Of a stretch of DNA of 55,619 nt, positions 1-7,877 are shown piece after piece. Within the stretch, counting starts at the first letter, position 1; every line of letters starts with the position of its first letter. The translations under genes and the position numbers were made by a program. The notes under the pieces were generated by a model. The model did not search any database. It was not told where the DNA came from and saw only the letters and a program-made list of their open reading frames with translations. The stretch comes from Ruminococcus sp. (GTDB lineage: Bacteria; Bacillota; Clostridia; Oscillospirales; Ruminococcaceae). Location: contig JAJQIH010000036.1 in NCBI GenBank assembly GCA_021199305.1, positions 1-55,619 on the forward strand, given 5' to 3'.

Positions 1-85
1 TGTAGCTTGCTATATATTTTTGGAGTTAGTGTAAACTATCATTGACAAGTGGACAGTTATGCTCCCCCCACCCCAAAATTCCCTA

Positions 86-114
86 TTGAAATTACCTGTG
101 ACTTGTGTTAAAAT
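86..114 (+). promoter_or_regulatory. Promoter of the acyltransferase-fic unit
   Basis: A -35 box TTGAAA (86-91) and a -10 box TAAAAT (109-114) are separated by exactly 17 bases. Transcription would start near 120. The short leader carries a small hairpin, with ATTCTTG at 115-121 pairing with CAAGAAT at 134-140, just before the ribosome binding site. The call is from sequence alone. Confidence 0.6.
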
Positions 115-162
115 ATTCTTGTAAAAGCTTTCGCAAGAATGCGACGATAGGGGGATGATTCT

Positions 163-1338
163 TTGAAAACGAGAAATCCAACGCTTGACCTTATAAGAGT
201 TGTATCGGGGCTGCTTGTGTGCGGCGTTCACTTTTTTCTATATACAGGCTTTTATTCTGAGGAATTGACCGACGGTAGTATGTATCTGCCAATATTCGTG
301 CGAACATTTATGGGAATGTGCGTGCCAATGTTTGTAATGCTTACAGGTTACCTGATGAACGAAAAAAAGCTGACAAAGCGGTATTATTCAGGAATTGTAA
401 AAATTCTGGTGACGTATGTCTTAGCGTCCGTTGTGGGAATTTTGTATAACAATCTTTACCTTAAATCGGGATGGTCGGTTAAGGAAGCAATACTGAAAAT
501 ATTTGATTTCAGTGCAGCACAGTACGGCTGGTATATAGAAATGTATATAGGCTTGCTTTTGCTGATTCCGTTTCTGAATCTTAGCTACCATGGACTCAAT
601 TCGAGAAAGAAAAAGCTGGTTTTGATTGTAAGTCTTTGTTTGTTGACAGCTCTGCCGTCATTTTTTAATACCTTTAATTTTACAATCAGCGGTTGGTGGG
701 TAACCCCTTCAGTTTCTAACGAGTATCAGGCGCTTGTACCTGATTACTGGGTAATTATTTACCCGATTACCTATTATTTTATCGGCGCTTACATAAAGGA
801 GTATCCGCCAAAGCTCTCAAAAACGAAGCTGTTTGTAATATTGATGATAATAATAAATCTGCTCACAGTTTATAACTACTATCGTTGCTGGCACGCAAGC
901 TATCGTACAAATATAATGACCAACTGGCAAAGCTTCCAGTTTGTAATTACAACGCCGTTTTTCTTCTCGCTGCTTTCAAAAATAAAGCTTGATAATGCAC
1001 CGAAGGCTGTGAAAAAAGTTCTGGCGAAGCTTTCGGATATAACGCTTGGAACCTATCTCTTGTCGTATATTTTCGACAGAACAATTTACTACGATTATTT
1101 CGGGAAATGGGTGCCGACGTTTTTGGAGAGGTTTGCTTATTATCCGCTGCTGGTGCTGATGATTTACATTCTGTCAGCCGTTTCAGCGTTTATATTGAGC
1201 CTGATTTCAACGCCGCTCACCAGATTTATATTATTTGTAATCAGGAAAATTGGCGAGCTTATATCGAAAATCAAAAACAGAAAAAGCGGCTCGGATACGC
1301 AAGATGCCAAAGTCGAAGAGCCTGTACCAGCCGAATAG
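163..1338 (+). CDS. Acyltransferase family 3 integral membrane protein
   Basis: This 391-residue protein is a polytopic membrane acyltransferase of the acyltransferase-3 (OafA/YrhL-like) type. Members transfer acetyl or other acyl groups onto cell-surface sugars, polymers or lipids. The N-terminus shows the family hallmark: an Arg in the first helix (LDLIRVVSG) followed by a His in VCGVHFF, then about nine to ten hydrophobic segments and a Lys/Arg-rich cytoplasmic tail ending in an acidic stretch. The start is a TTG with an AGGGGG ribosome binding site eight bases upstream; no in-frame ATG fits better. The Fic gene follows after 20 bases and is probably cotranscribed. The acyl acceptor cannot be told from the sequence. 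Confidence 0.85.
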   Translation: MKTRNPTLDLIRVVSGLLVCGVHFFLYTGFYSEELTDGSMYLPIFVRTFMGMCVPMFVMLTGYLMNEKKLTKRYYSGIVKILVTYVLASVVGILYNNLYLKSGWSVKEAILKIFDFSAAQYGWYIEMYIGLLLLIPFLNLSYHGLNSRKKKLVLIVSLCLLTALPSFFNTFNFTISGWWVTPSVSNEYQALVPDYWVIIYPITYYFIGAYIKEYPPKLSKTKLFVILMIIINLLTVYNYYRCWHASYRTNIMTNWQSFQFVITTPFFFSLLSKIKLDNAPKAVKKVLAKLSDITLGTYLLSYIFDRTIYYDYFGKWVPTFLERFAYYPLLVLMIYILSAVSAFILSLISTPLTRFILFVIRKIGELISKIKNRKSGSDTQDAKVEEPVPAE

Positions 1339-1358
1339 TCTTTAAGGAGATAAGCTAA

Positions 1359-2012
1359 ATGGAAAACAAATACAACATGACTAAGTCAGATAATATACTT
1401 GCTGCAAAAAGGCTTTTGGTTGATGCTGTATATAAAAGCGCAAACCTGGAGGGAATTGCCGTAACATTTGCTCAGACTAACGACATATTAAACGACGTGA
1501 ATGTTTCAAACGTAAAGCCTTCGGAAATTTCAAAGGTCTGTTGCCTGCGTGACGCCTGGAAATATGTAATTGACAACATAGACGAAGAGCTGACGCTTGG
1601 CTTTATCGAAGAGGTGCATATTCTTGTTGCAAAGAGCGAGCTTGCACACAATGAGCTGGGAACGCTGAGAACTGACAATGTTATGATAAGCGGAACCTCC
1701 TGGCGACCAGAGCTTCCCGATATGACAAAGCTTTATAACGAGTTTACAAAAATTCAGAAAATTGACAACACAACCGACAGAGCCTTAACGACCTTGCTTT
1801 GGATTATGAAAAAGCAGATGTTTAAAGACGGCAACAAACGTGTAGCAACAATGATTTGCAACAAGATACTTATAGAAAATGGCAATGGAATTATGTCAGT
1901 TCCTGTTGAGCTTGACGGTACGTTTAAAACGCTCCTGGTAAAATATTATGAAACTGACGATATGACCGAAATAAAGCAATGGGTATATGATAATTGCCTG
2001 GATGGCGTTTAA
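1359..2012 (+). CDS. Fic/DOC family protein with an N-terminal inhibitory motif and altered catalytic motif
   Basis: Fic proteins usually transfer AMP or another phosphate-containing group to a hydroxyl of a target protein. In this 217-residue protein the region S27-A-N-L-E31-G32 fits the (S/T)xxxE(G/N) inhibitory helix, placed before the Fic fold as in class II (self-inhibited) Fic proteins. The core motif, normally HPFxDGNGR, reads QMFKDGNKR at 153-161, so Gln occupies the place of the catalytic His while the D-G-N and final Arg are kept. A flap-like segment (DNVMISGTSWRPELPD) lies at about 106-121. No separate antitoxin gene is adjacent. It may have lost AMP transfer or use different chemistry. 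The ribosome binding site is AAGGAGA, and a strong terminator follows. Confidence 0.85.
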   Translation: MENKYNMTKSDNILAAKRLLVDAVYKSANLEGIAVTFAQTNDILNDVNVSNVKPSEISKVCCLRDAWKYVIDNIDEELTLGFIEEVHILVAKSELAHNELGTLRTDNVMISGTSWRPELPDMTKLYNEFTKIQKIDNTTDRALTTLLWIMKKQMFKDGNKRVATMICNKILIENGNGIMSVPVELDGTFKTLLVKYYETDDMTEIKQWVYDNCLDGV

Positions 2013-2030
2013 TTTAAATTCATAAAACTC

Positions 2031-2065
2031 AACCCGACAGACCAAAAATCTGTCGGGTTTTCTTT
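2031..2065 (+). terminator. Rho-independent terminator after the Fic gene
   Basis: A perfect 10-base stem (AACCCGACAG at 2031-2040 with CTGTCGGGTT at 2050-2059) is followed by a T-rich run. It ends the acyltransferase-fic transcript. Confidence 0.9.
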
Positions 2066-2074
2066 TCTTGCAAC

Positions 2075-2102
2075 AAAAAAGCGTCCCGCCTAAGCAGGAC
2101 GC
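2075..2102 (-). terminator. Rho-independent terminator after the PRPP synthetase gene (minus strand)
   Basis: Read on the minus strand, GCGTCCTGC pairs with GCGGGACGC (nine pairs, one of them T-G) around a four-base loop, followed by six T residues. It lies 13 bases past the stop of the minus-strand gene at 2116. Confidence 0.9.
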
Positions 2103-2115
2103 CAAAGCGTGTTTA

Positions 2116-3246
2116 TTATTGCTTGTTTAAAAGAGCGTGAATTTTCTTTGCAGGGTCTATAACCTTTTCGATTGACATATCGTGGTTTAAAGCCGCAATA
2201 AAGTAGGCAATATACTTTGAAACGTCAACCTCGTGGAACCATTCTCTTTGCAAAAGCTGTGGAGTCCGGTAAGTGAGGTTTGTGCCGAATACGCCGTCAA
2301 TTATTCCTTCCTTGTTAGCCTTGTCGAAGGTTTCAAGACCGTTTGTAAATATAGCGTAAGTAGCGTAAGCGTAGATCTTTCTTGCGTTTCGCTTCTTTAG
2401 CTCGTAAGCTATATCAAGAACCGATTCTCCTGAGGAAATAATATCGTCCGCGATGAAAATATCCTTTCCGGCAACGTCATTTCCCATATACTCGTGAGCT
2501 ACAATCGGGTTTCTTCCGTTTACAATAACCGAATAGTCACGGCGCTTGTAGAACATTCCCAGGTCAACGCCCAGAACTGATGCGTAGTACATATTTCTGT
2601 TGATAGCGCCCTCGTCAGGTGAAACTATCATAAAGTGATCCTTGTCAATAGTCAGGTCGCTAAGGCTTTTAAACATAGCTTTCAGAACCTGGTAGGAGGG
2701 GATTACGTTATCAAATCCCATCAGCGGAATTGCATTCATAACCCGTGGGTCGTGAGCGTCAAAGGTTAAAATGTTTGAAACTCCCATCGATTCAAGCTCC
2801 TGCAGCATAACCGCACAGTCAAGTGATTCACGATAGCTTCTCCTGTGCTGTCTGCCGCCGTAAAGAATAGGCATTATTACGTTGATTCTGTGAGCCTTTC
2901 CGCTTGCAGCCTGAATGATTCTCTTTAAGTCCTCAAAGTGGTCGTCAGGCGACATCGAGTTGATGTTGTTAAACAGCTTGTAAGTGCAGCTGTAATTTCC
3001 AACGTCAATTAAAATAAACAGGTCCTTTCCTCTGACGGTCTGGTGAATAATTCCTTTTCCGTCGCCGGAAGCAAATCTCGGACAGGAAACATCAATCAGA
3101 TAATTGTTCTCTCCAAGTCCCGATTCCTTCGCCCAGTTTACGAGATAATTGTGTATTTTTGTGCCCGTTTCCTTAAACGAATCCATAACAATCAGCCCGA
3201 GCGGAGCGACCTGCGTCTGTTTGTCAAACAATGTAGCGTTTTCCAT
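2116..3246 (-). CDS. prs: Ribose-phosphate pyrophosphokinase, divergent long form
   Basis: The product would make PRPP from ribose 5-phosphate and ATP for nucleotide, His and Trp synthesis. At 376 residues it is about 60 longer than the usual bacterial Prs (about 315), and its motifs are recognisable but drifted. Around residues 130-150 it has YGGRQHRRSYRES in place of YARQDRK...REP, then LTFDAHDPRVMNAIP in place of the LDLHxxQIQGFF region, and a KRRDYS loop. The PRPP-binding loop is DDIISSGES (267-275) rather than DDMIDTGGT. It has an ATG start with a GTGAGGT ribosome binding site. A standard-length Prs may exist elsewhere in the genome, so this could be a specialised paralogue or a PRPP-binding relative; phosphoribosyl chemistry is nonetheless likely. 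Confidence 0.85.
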   Translation of the reverse strand: MENATLFDKQTQVAPLGLIVMDSFKETGTKIHNYLVNWAKESGLGENNYLIDVSCPRFASGDGKGIIHQTVRGKDLFILIDVGNYSCTYKLFNNINSMSPDDHFEDLKRIIQAASGKAHRINVIMPILYGGRQHRRSYRESLDCAVMLQELESMGVSNILTFDAHDPRVMNAIPLMGFDNVIPSYQVLKAMFKSLSDLTIDKDHFMIVSPDEGAINRNMYYASVLGVDLGMFYKRRDYSVIVNGRNPIVAHEYMGNDVAGKDIFIADDIISSGESVLDIAYELKKRNARKIYAYATYAIFTNGLETFDKANKEGIIDGVFGTNLTYRTPQLLQREWFHEVDVSKYIAYFIAALNHDMSIEKVIDPAKKIHALLNKQ

Positions 3247-3324
3247 TGTATTACCTCACTTATATTGATTGTATTTTTAACAAGGGTACACCCTCAGATT
3301 TAACAAATTAAAGCTTCAAGCTTT

Positions 3325-4614
3325 CTAGAAAATATCCTGCTTTTTCTTTCTTGCACGCCGCACGTTTATAAAAATCGTAAAGGCGATTGCCAGAATCAAA
3401 AGGGTAGGAACAAGCCAGACGGATTTCGACTTTTCAATCTTTATCTGATTCCAGAGCTCCTGAACGTAAGCGTTTGTATCCGACGAAAGGTTTACAAAAA
3501 CCTCCGTCTTTTCGCTGAGGTATGTTTCGTCAGGACATCTCAGCTCGTTGTTCAGTGTTTCCTCGTCTAAAAGTGCGGCAACTCCGTCGTGAACGGTTGT
3601 GTAGCAGATGTAATCTGTGTTTGTATAAGCTATCTGAACCTCGTTCATAAAGTTTATGTACATTTCAGCAGCTTCCTTGTTCTCAGCGCCCTTTGGTATG
3701 CAAAATGCGTCGACAAATCGGTTTGTGCCTTCTTCAGGAATACAGTAATCGAGGTCGGGGTTGTCGTCAATCATCGTTTGAATGTCGCCAGCGTAGTAAG
3801 GCGCAATAGCCGCCGAACCTCCCTCCATTTTATCAAAAATCTCGTCCATTACATATGCCTGAACGTACTTTTTTTGCTCCTTTAAAAGCTGAGCCGCCTC
3901 GTCAAGCTCGTCCTTGTCCTCAGTGTTTTGCGAATATCCAAGATACGTGAGCGCAATTCCGAAGGCATCACGAGGATTGTTAAACATCAGAATCTGTCCT
4001 GAATATCTCGAGTTCCACAAATCCTTGTAGCCTGTTATTTCGTCGTCAACCATAGTTGTGTTGTAAACAATTGCTACAATTCCCATTGTGTAGGGAACTG
4101 AATACAGATTTTCAGGGTCGTAATCAGGATTTACAAGGTCGTCGCTTATCCATTCAAAGTTCGGAATATTATCGAAGTCTATCTCTTCGAGCATATCCTC
4201 TTCAATCATTCTTGAAATCATATAGTCGCTCGGAATTATAACGTCGTAATTTGCGCCGCCGCTTTTGATTTTTGAATACAGCTCTTCGTTTGAAGCGAAG
4301 GTTTTGTAGTTGACTTTTATTCCTGTGAGCTTTTCAAATTCCTCATTTACGTCCATATAATCCTCTTGCTCAACCGCCATATATTCGCCCCAGTTGCAGA
4401 CGTTAAGGGTTATATTTTCATCTTTAAGCCTAGTATAATCATAATCGCTAAGCGCACTTTTGTCAAGTGTCATAACGTCGGTTAACGACGAATCAAGCTC
4501 GTCGCTTACCCGTGCCGAGGAGGTTGTTTCCGCCAAATCCTCGCTTGCGTCCTGAGCGCAGCTGCTCAGAATTACAGACAGGCATAAAATAATTGCCAAT
4601 AATGCTTTTTTCAT
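3325..4614 (-). CDS. potD: Spermidine/putrescine-binding lipoprotein PotD with an extra C-terminal membrane helix
   Basis: This is the extracellular polyamine-binding component of the ABC transporter encoded just upstream. The 429-residue protein begins with a lipoprotein signal peptide whose lipobox is L16-S-S-C19. The mature part matches periplasmic-binding class 2/PotD proteins, with a start like NVCNWGEYM, a FNNPRDAFGIAL segment and a DAFCIPKGAENKEAAEMYINF segment. Unusually it ends in a hydrophobic helix (about 399-418) followed by a basic tail (RRARKKK), predicted to be a second, membrane-spanning anchor with its tail inside the cell. Typical PotD proteins are about 350 residues and lack this. 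It is the last gene of potABCD, 19 bases after potC. Confidence 0.9.
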   Translation of the reverse strand: MKKALLAIILCLSVILSSCAQDASEDLAETTSSARVSDELDSSLTDVMTLDKSALSDYDYTRLKDENITLNVCNWGEYMAVEQEDYMDVNEEFEKLTGIKVNYKTFASNEELYSKIKSGGANYDVIIPSDYMISRMIEEDMLEEIDFDNIPNFEWISDDLVNPDYDPENLYSVPYTMGIVAIVYNTTMVDDEITGYKDLWNSRYSGQILMFNNPRDAFGIALTYLGYSQNTEDKDELDEAAQLLKEQKKYVQAYVMDEIFDKMEGGSAAIAPYYAGDIQTMIDDNPDLDYCIPEEGTNRFVDAFCIPKGAENKEAAEMYINFMNEVQIAYTNTDYICYTTVHDGVAALLDEETLNNELRCPDETYLSEKTEVFVNLSSDTNAYVQELWNQIKIEKSKSVWLVPTLLILAIAFTIFINVRRARKKKQDIF

Positions 4615-4633
4615 TTATCTACCTCCCTTGACT

Positions 4634-5458
4634 CTAAGCGTTCTTAACCGCAAGAGATTCATCTCTTGATTTTCTGAGACTTCTGTTCTCAAGATAATTC
4701 TTGATAATCAAAACAGCTATAATAGCAAGGAAAATAATTGTAGATACAGCGTTTATTTCAGGCGAAACCTTCCTTCTGGTCATAGAATAAATTGTAATAG
4801 GAAGCGTTTCAACGCTCGAACCGCTGGTGAAATAGCTTATTACAAAGTCGTCAATCGAATATGTCAGCGACATTAAAAATCCGGAAAACACTCCCGGCAT
4901 TATTTCAGGAATTACAACCTTGAAAAACGCCTGACGCTCGTTACAGCCTAAATCTCTTGCCGCTTCGACAAGACTCGGATTCATTTGCCTTAGCTTTGGC
5001 AGGACGTTGTAAATTACATAAGGAACGTCAAAGGCAATGTGCGACAGAATAAGGGTGACAAATCCAAACTGAAAGTTTATAATTCCCTGCATTCCCTTAA
5101 ACAAGAGCATAAGAGAAACACCCATTATAATCTCAGGATTTACAACAGGAATATAGGTTATGTTCATAACAACGGTTTTTGAAACCTTTTTCATATTGTT
5201 GATTCCGATAGCCGCCGCCGTTCCAAGGACAGTCGCTAAAAGCGCCGCCGCAAGGGCGATAATTACTGTGTTTAAAAGGCTTGTAAGAATAGCTTCGTTG
5301 TGCAAAAGCTTGGAGTACCATTTTAAGCTGAAGCCTGTAAAGTTTGCTCTTGATTTCGATTCGTTGAAGGAAAACACAATAAGAACAAAAATAGGAATAT
5401 ACAAAAACAGCAAAACGATGTACAAAAACAGCTTTGATAAAAATCTGTTCTTAGTCAT
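4634..5458 (-). CDS. potC: Spermidine/putrescine ABC transporter permease PotC
   Basis: This 274-residue inner-membrane permease has six predicted helices. It carries the EAA loop, which contacts the ATPase, as VEAARDLGCNERQAFFKVVIPEIMPG at about residues 161-186. It pairs with PotB to form the translocation pore. The gene overlaps the potB stop by one base (TAATG arrangement), which implies translational coupling. Its assignment as PotC rather than PotB rests on gene order and the IDDFVISYF segment typical of PotC. Confidence 0.93.
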   Translation of the reverse strand: MTKNRFLSKLFLYIVLLFLYIPIFVLIVFSFNESKSRANFTGFSLKWYSKLLHNEAILTSLLNTVIIALAAALLATVLGTAAAIGINNMKKVSKTVVMNITYIPVVNPEIIMGVSLMLLFKGMQGIINFQFGFVTLILSHIAFDVPYVIYNVLPKLRQMNPSLVEAARDLGCNERQAFFKVVIPEIMPGVFSGFLMSLTYSIDDFVISYFTSGSSVETLPITIYSMTRRKVSPEINAVSTIIFLAIIAVLIIKNYLENRSLRKSRDESLAVKNA

Positions 5459-6261
5459 TATACAATCGCCTCCTCGCCGCTTGTCTGGTTAAAGATACTC
5501 ATAATGAGCAAAACCAGAACTATAAGCACCAAAGCCATAGCAGAGCCGAGGTGAGGGTTGTAGGAATTTCCTAAAAATTGCGATTCAATTATATCGCCGA
5601 TAAGGTCGTTTGTTCCGCCGCCTAACATTCTTGAAATGATAAATGTCGAAACGCTCGGAACAAAAACTGAAATAATACCGGTAGTAATTCCGGGCATAGA
5701 AAGCGGAATTGTAATTTTTCTCAATACGTTTACGCTTGAACAGCCGAGATCCTGCGCCGCTTCGACAACGCTCTCGTTAATTTTTGTCATAACCGAATAA
5801 ATGGGCAATATCATAAACGGAAGGTAGTTGTAAACCATTCCTAAAATAACAGCGCCCGAATTGTTCATAAGATTCAGCGGTCCGATACCGAAAAGTCCTA
5901 AAAATCTGTTGATAAGTCCGTTTTCTTCAAGAATTGTCATCCAGGCGTAGGTCCGAAGCAAAAAGTTTATCCACATTGGAAGCAGCACTATCATAAGCAT
6001 TGTAGACTGCTTGATTTTTGGCATTCTCGAAATAAAAAGCGCAACAGGAAACCCTACCACTAGGCAAATTATTGTTGCTATAACGGCAAAGCCAACTGAA
6101 CGGAACAAAACGTCCATATAGTCGTTCATAGCCGTAAGATTTGAGAGTGTGAACTCGTTATTCTCCGTTGTAAGCGCAAAGAACACAACAAGTCCGAGCG
6201 GTATTATTGTAAATACGCACATCCAGATGATGTAGGGAAGAGCAATAAGCTTTGATTTCAT
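5458..6261 (-). CDS. potB: Spermidine/putrescine ABC transporter permease PotB
   Basis: This 267-residue permease has a first helix beginning near residue 8 and the EAA loop VEAAQDLGCSSVNVLRKITIPLSMPG at about 166-191. The segment WINFLLRTYAWMTIL is typical of PotB/PotH proteins. It has a strong AGGAGG ribosome binding site, four bases downstream of potA, and is coupled to potC through a one-base overlap. It forms the heterodimeric channel with PotC. Confidence 0.93.
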   Translation of the reverse strand: MKSKLIALPYIIWMCVFTIIPLGLVVFFALTTENNEFTLSNLTAMNDYMDVLFRSVGFAVIATIICLVVGFPVALFISRMPKIKQSTMLMIVLLPMWINFLLRTYAWMTILEENGLINRFLGLFGIGPLNLMNNSGAVILGMVYNYLPFMILPIYSVMTKINESVVEAAQDLGCSSVNVLRKITIPLSMPGITTGIISVFVPSVSTFIISRMLGGGTNDLIGDIIESQFLGNSYNPHLGSAMALVLIVLVLLIMSIFNQTSGEEAIV

Positions 6262-6265
6262 AAGG

Positions 6266-7312
6266 CTATTCCTCCTTCATCTTGTGCATGATATGTATGT
6301 CGAACGGCTCGATGTTCATTCCAATTAAGTCGCCGACATTTTCACATAGCGTCGAGTGAATTTTCCATTTGAAGCCTGCCGCATCGACGAGCATTTCATA
6401 ATGTACGCCCTTGAAAATTACGTTTTCAACGACGCCTGTAAGCATTCCTTCGCCTTGATTTACGACCTTTATATCCTCAGGGCGAACTACAACGTCAACA
6501 AGCTCGTCCGGCGCAAAGCCTTCGTCAACGCAGACAAATTCATTTCCAGCAAATTCCACAAGTCTGTCCTTGTGCATAATGCCGTCCAAAATATTACTTT
6601 CTCCGATAAAGTCCGCAACGAATGCGTTTATCGGTTCGTTATATATATCAACAGGAGTGCCTATCTGCTGAATGTTGCCGTCCTTCATAACGATAACAGT
6701 ATCAGACATAGTAAGTGCTTCCTCCTGGTCGTGAGTTACATAAACAAACGTGATTTCCAGGTTCTGCTGAATTTTCTTAAGCTCAATCTGCATTTCCTTT
6801 CTGAGCTTTAAATCAAGCGCGCCGAGCGGTTCGTCCAGAAGCAAAACCTTTGGTCGGTTTACAAGCGCCCTTGCAATAGCAACTCTCTGCTGCTGTCCGC
6901 CGGAAAGGCGATTTACGCTTCGCTTTTCAAAGCCTATAAGGTTTACAAGCTCCAGCATTTCCTGAACTCTTGATCTGATTTCCTTTTCGGGAAGCTTCTG
7001 AAGCTTCAGACCGAAAGCCACGTTTTCATATACATTCAGATGCGGAAATAAAGCGTACTTCTGAAAGACGGTGTTTACCTGTCTTTTGTGCGGTGGAAGT
7101 TTTGAGATTTCCTTATCGCCGAAATACAGCTCTCCGCTTTTCATATTGGCAAATCCTCCGATTATACGAAGCGTCGTGGTTTTGCCGCAGCCTGAAGGTC
7201 CCAGCAGCGTTACAAACTGCTTGTCCACGATATCGAGATTGATTCCTCCAAGCACCTCAACGCCGTCGTATTCAACTACAGCGTTTCGCAGACTAATGAT
7301 TGTGTTTTTCAA
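6266..7312 (-). CDS. potA: Spermidine/putrescine ABC transporter ATP-binding protein PotA
   Basis: This 348-residue ATPase drives polyamine import. The nucleotide-binding domain shows Walker [10 protein letters not shown] (about 38-46), the signature [15 protein letters not shown], Walker [13 protein letters not shown] and the switch His in [12 protein letters not shown]-terminal TOBE-type regulatory domain follows (about 240-348). The start is a TTG with a plausible AAGGAG site about 13 bases upstream. This is the first gene of the potABCD operon, downstream of a good promoter at 7419-7447 and a leader of about 100 bases. Confidence 0.95.
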   Translation of the reverse strand: MKNTIISLRNAVVEYDGVEVLGGINLDIVDKQFVTLLGPSGCGKTTTLRIIGGFANMKSGELYFGDKEISKLPPHKRQVNTVFQKYALFPHLNVYENVAFGLKLQKLPEKEIRSRVQEMLELVNLIGFEKRSVNRLSGGQQQRVAIARALVNRPKVLLLDEPLGALDLKLRKEMQIELKKIQQNLEITFVYVTHDQEEALTMSDTVIVMKDGNIQQIGTPVDIYNEPINAFVADFIGESNILDGIMHKDRLVEFAGNEFVCVDEGFAPDELVDVVVRPEDIKVVNQGEGMLTGVVENVIFKGVHYEMLVDAAGFKWKIHSTLCENVGDLIGMNIEPFDIHIMHKMKEE

Positions 7313-7418
7313 TTTAGCTATCAGCTCCTTATTTTATTTGGACACCTGTCCAGATACCGATTTTCGCCCCATTGCCAAAGCAACAGAAGCTAAATGCGCA
7401 GATGCACATCATATATTG

Positions 7419-7447
7419 ATTATAAAGTATTTTCAAACTAATTACAA
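7419..7447 (-). promoter_or_regulatory. Promoter of potABCD (minus strand)
   Basis: On the minus strand a -35 box TTGTAA (7442-7447) and a perfect -10 box TATAAT (7419-7424) are 17 bases apart. The leader up to potA includes the short palindrome GGACACCTGTCC at 7340-7351, which could be an operator or an RNA hairpin. Confidence 0.65.
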
Positions 7448-7574
7448 TAGCCAGAGTCGGATTTTTTCTTCTTATTTGAGAAAAAATTTTGAGCTTCAGG
7501 AAACTTCAACAAAGCTCTCTTGTAAGCGAAGCAGGCAGTTCAGTCGAATTTACCAAAAAACGACCTGAAGTATA

Positions 7575-7603
7575 TTGATATTTTTTCCAAAGTGATGTAT
7601 AAT
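7575..7603 (+). promoter_or_regulatory. Promoter of the murD transcription unit
   Basis: A TTGATA (7575-7580) and a perfect TATAAT (7598-7603) are 17 bases apart. Transcription would start near 7610, inside the first copy of the 39-base repeat, giving a structured leader of about 265 bases before murD. Confidence 0.6.
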
Positions 7604-7639
7604 AAACACAGAATGTCCAATCGTCTTATGTCGATAGTC
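7601..7639 (+). repeat. 39-base direct repeat, copy 1
   Basis: This copy matches 7769-7807 at 36 of 39 positions. Its core contains an imperfect hairpin (ATCGTC, loop TTAT, GTCGAT) with one T-T mismatch. The start of the copy overlaps the -10 box of the predicted murD promoter. Confidence 0.8.
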
Positions 7640-7877
7640 CATTCCGTCTTTCAGCGGAGTTAAATACTTTACCTCCGCTGAAATCCAGCAGAGCCTTCGG
7701 CTCAATATATTTATTGAAAGCGTTCACTTGCGAGCTTAAGCGAGCTTATCTCGCTTCGTTCCGCTTTGAATAAACAAAGAATGTCCAATCGCCTTATGGC
7801 GATAGTCAGCAATCAGCAGGCAGCTATTAAATATCAATAAATATCAATCGTACAAAAATATGTTAGGAGATAGATCC
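7640..7877 (+). other. Structured non-coding leader of murD
   Basis: The 565 bases between potA and murD contain no convincing gene. The part downstream of the predicted murD promoter is rich in hairpins: an 11-pair stem (TTTCAGCGGAG 7649-7659 with CTCCGCTGAAA 7673-7683), GAGCC-TTC-GGCTC (7691-7703), a 7-pair stem (AAGCGAG 7738-7744 with CTCGCTT 7750-7756), and the hairpin in the second repeat copy. It could be a cis-acting leader RNA, a small RNA or the remnant of a small repeat element. I do not recognise a known riboswitch. Confidence 0.5.
7769..7807 (+). repeat. 39-base direct repeat, copy 2
   Basis: This copy differs from 7601-7639 at three positions. Two of the three differences fall in the hairpin and turn it into a perfect 6-pair stem (ATCGCC, loop TTAT, GGCGAT). 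It lies 168 bases downstream of copy 1, shortly before murD. Confidence 0.8.

Noticed and set aside
10-231. A 73-codon frame on the minus strand at the window start
   Set aside because: It overlaps the plus-strand promoter and the acyltransferase start and shows no coding features.
1359-2012. The Fic gene as part of a toxin-antitoxin pair
   Set aside because: No antitoxin gene is adjacent and the inhibitory motif is inside the protein itself; the neighbour is a membrane acyltransferase.
3303-3325. An AAAGCTT-C-AAGCTTT palindrome after potD as its terminator
   Set aside because: The loop is only one base, so the hairpin is weak. It may still contribute, but I do not call a terminator there.
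7071-7568. An open frame of 165 codons on the plus strand
   Set aside because: It runs antisense through potA and then into the potA leader and promoter. It has no ribosome binding site and its composition is that of a shadow frame.
7715-7728. A catabolite-response-like sequence (TGAAAGCGTTCACT) in the murD leader
   Set aside because: It matches the loose CcpA consensus TGWAANCGNTNWCA except for the last base. It lies within the transcribed, structured leader and is a single isolated case, so it may be chance.
7601-7807. A CRISPR array suggested by two similar repeats
   Set aside because: There are only two copies, the spacing of 168 bases is too long, and no cas gene is in the window.
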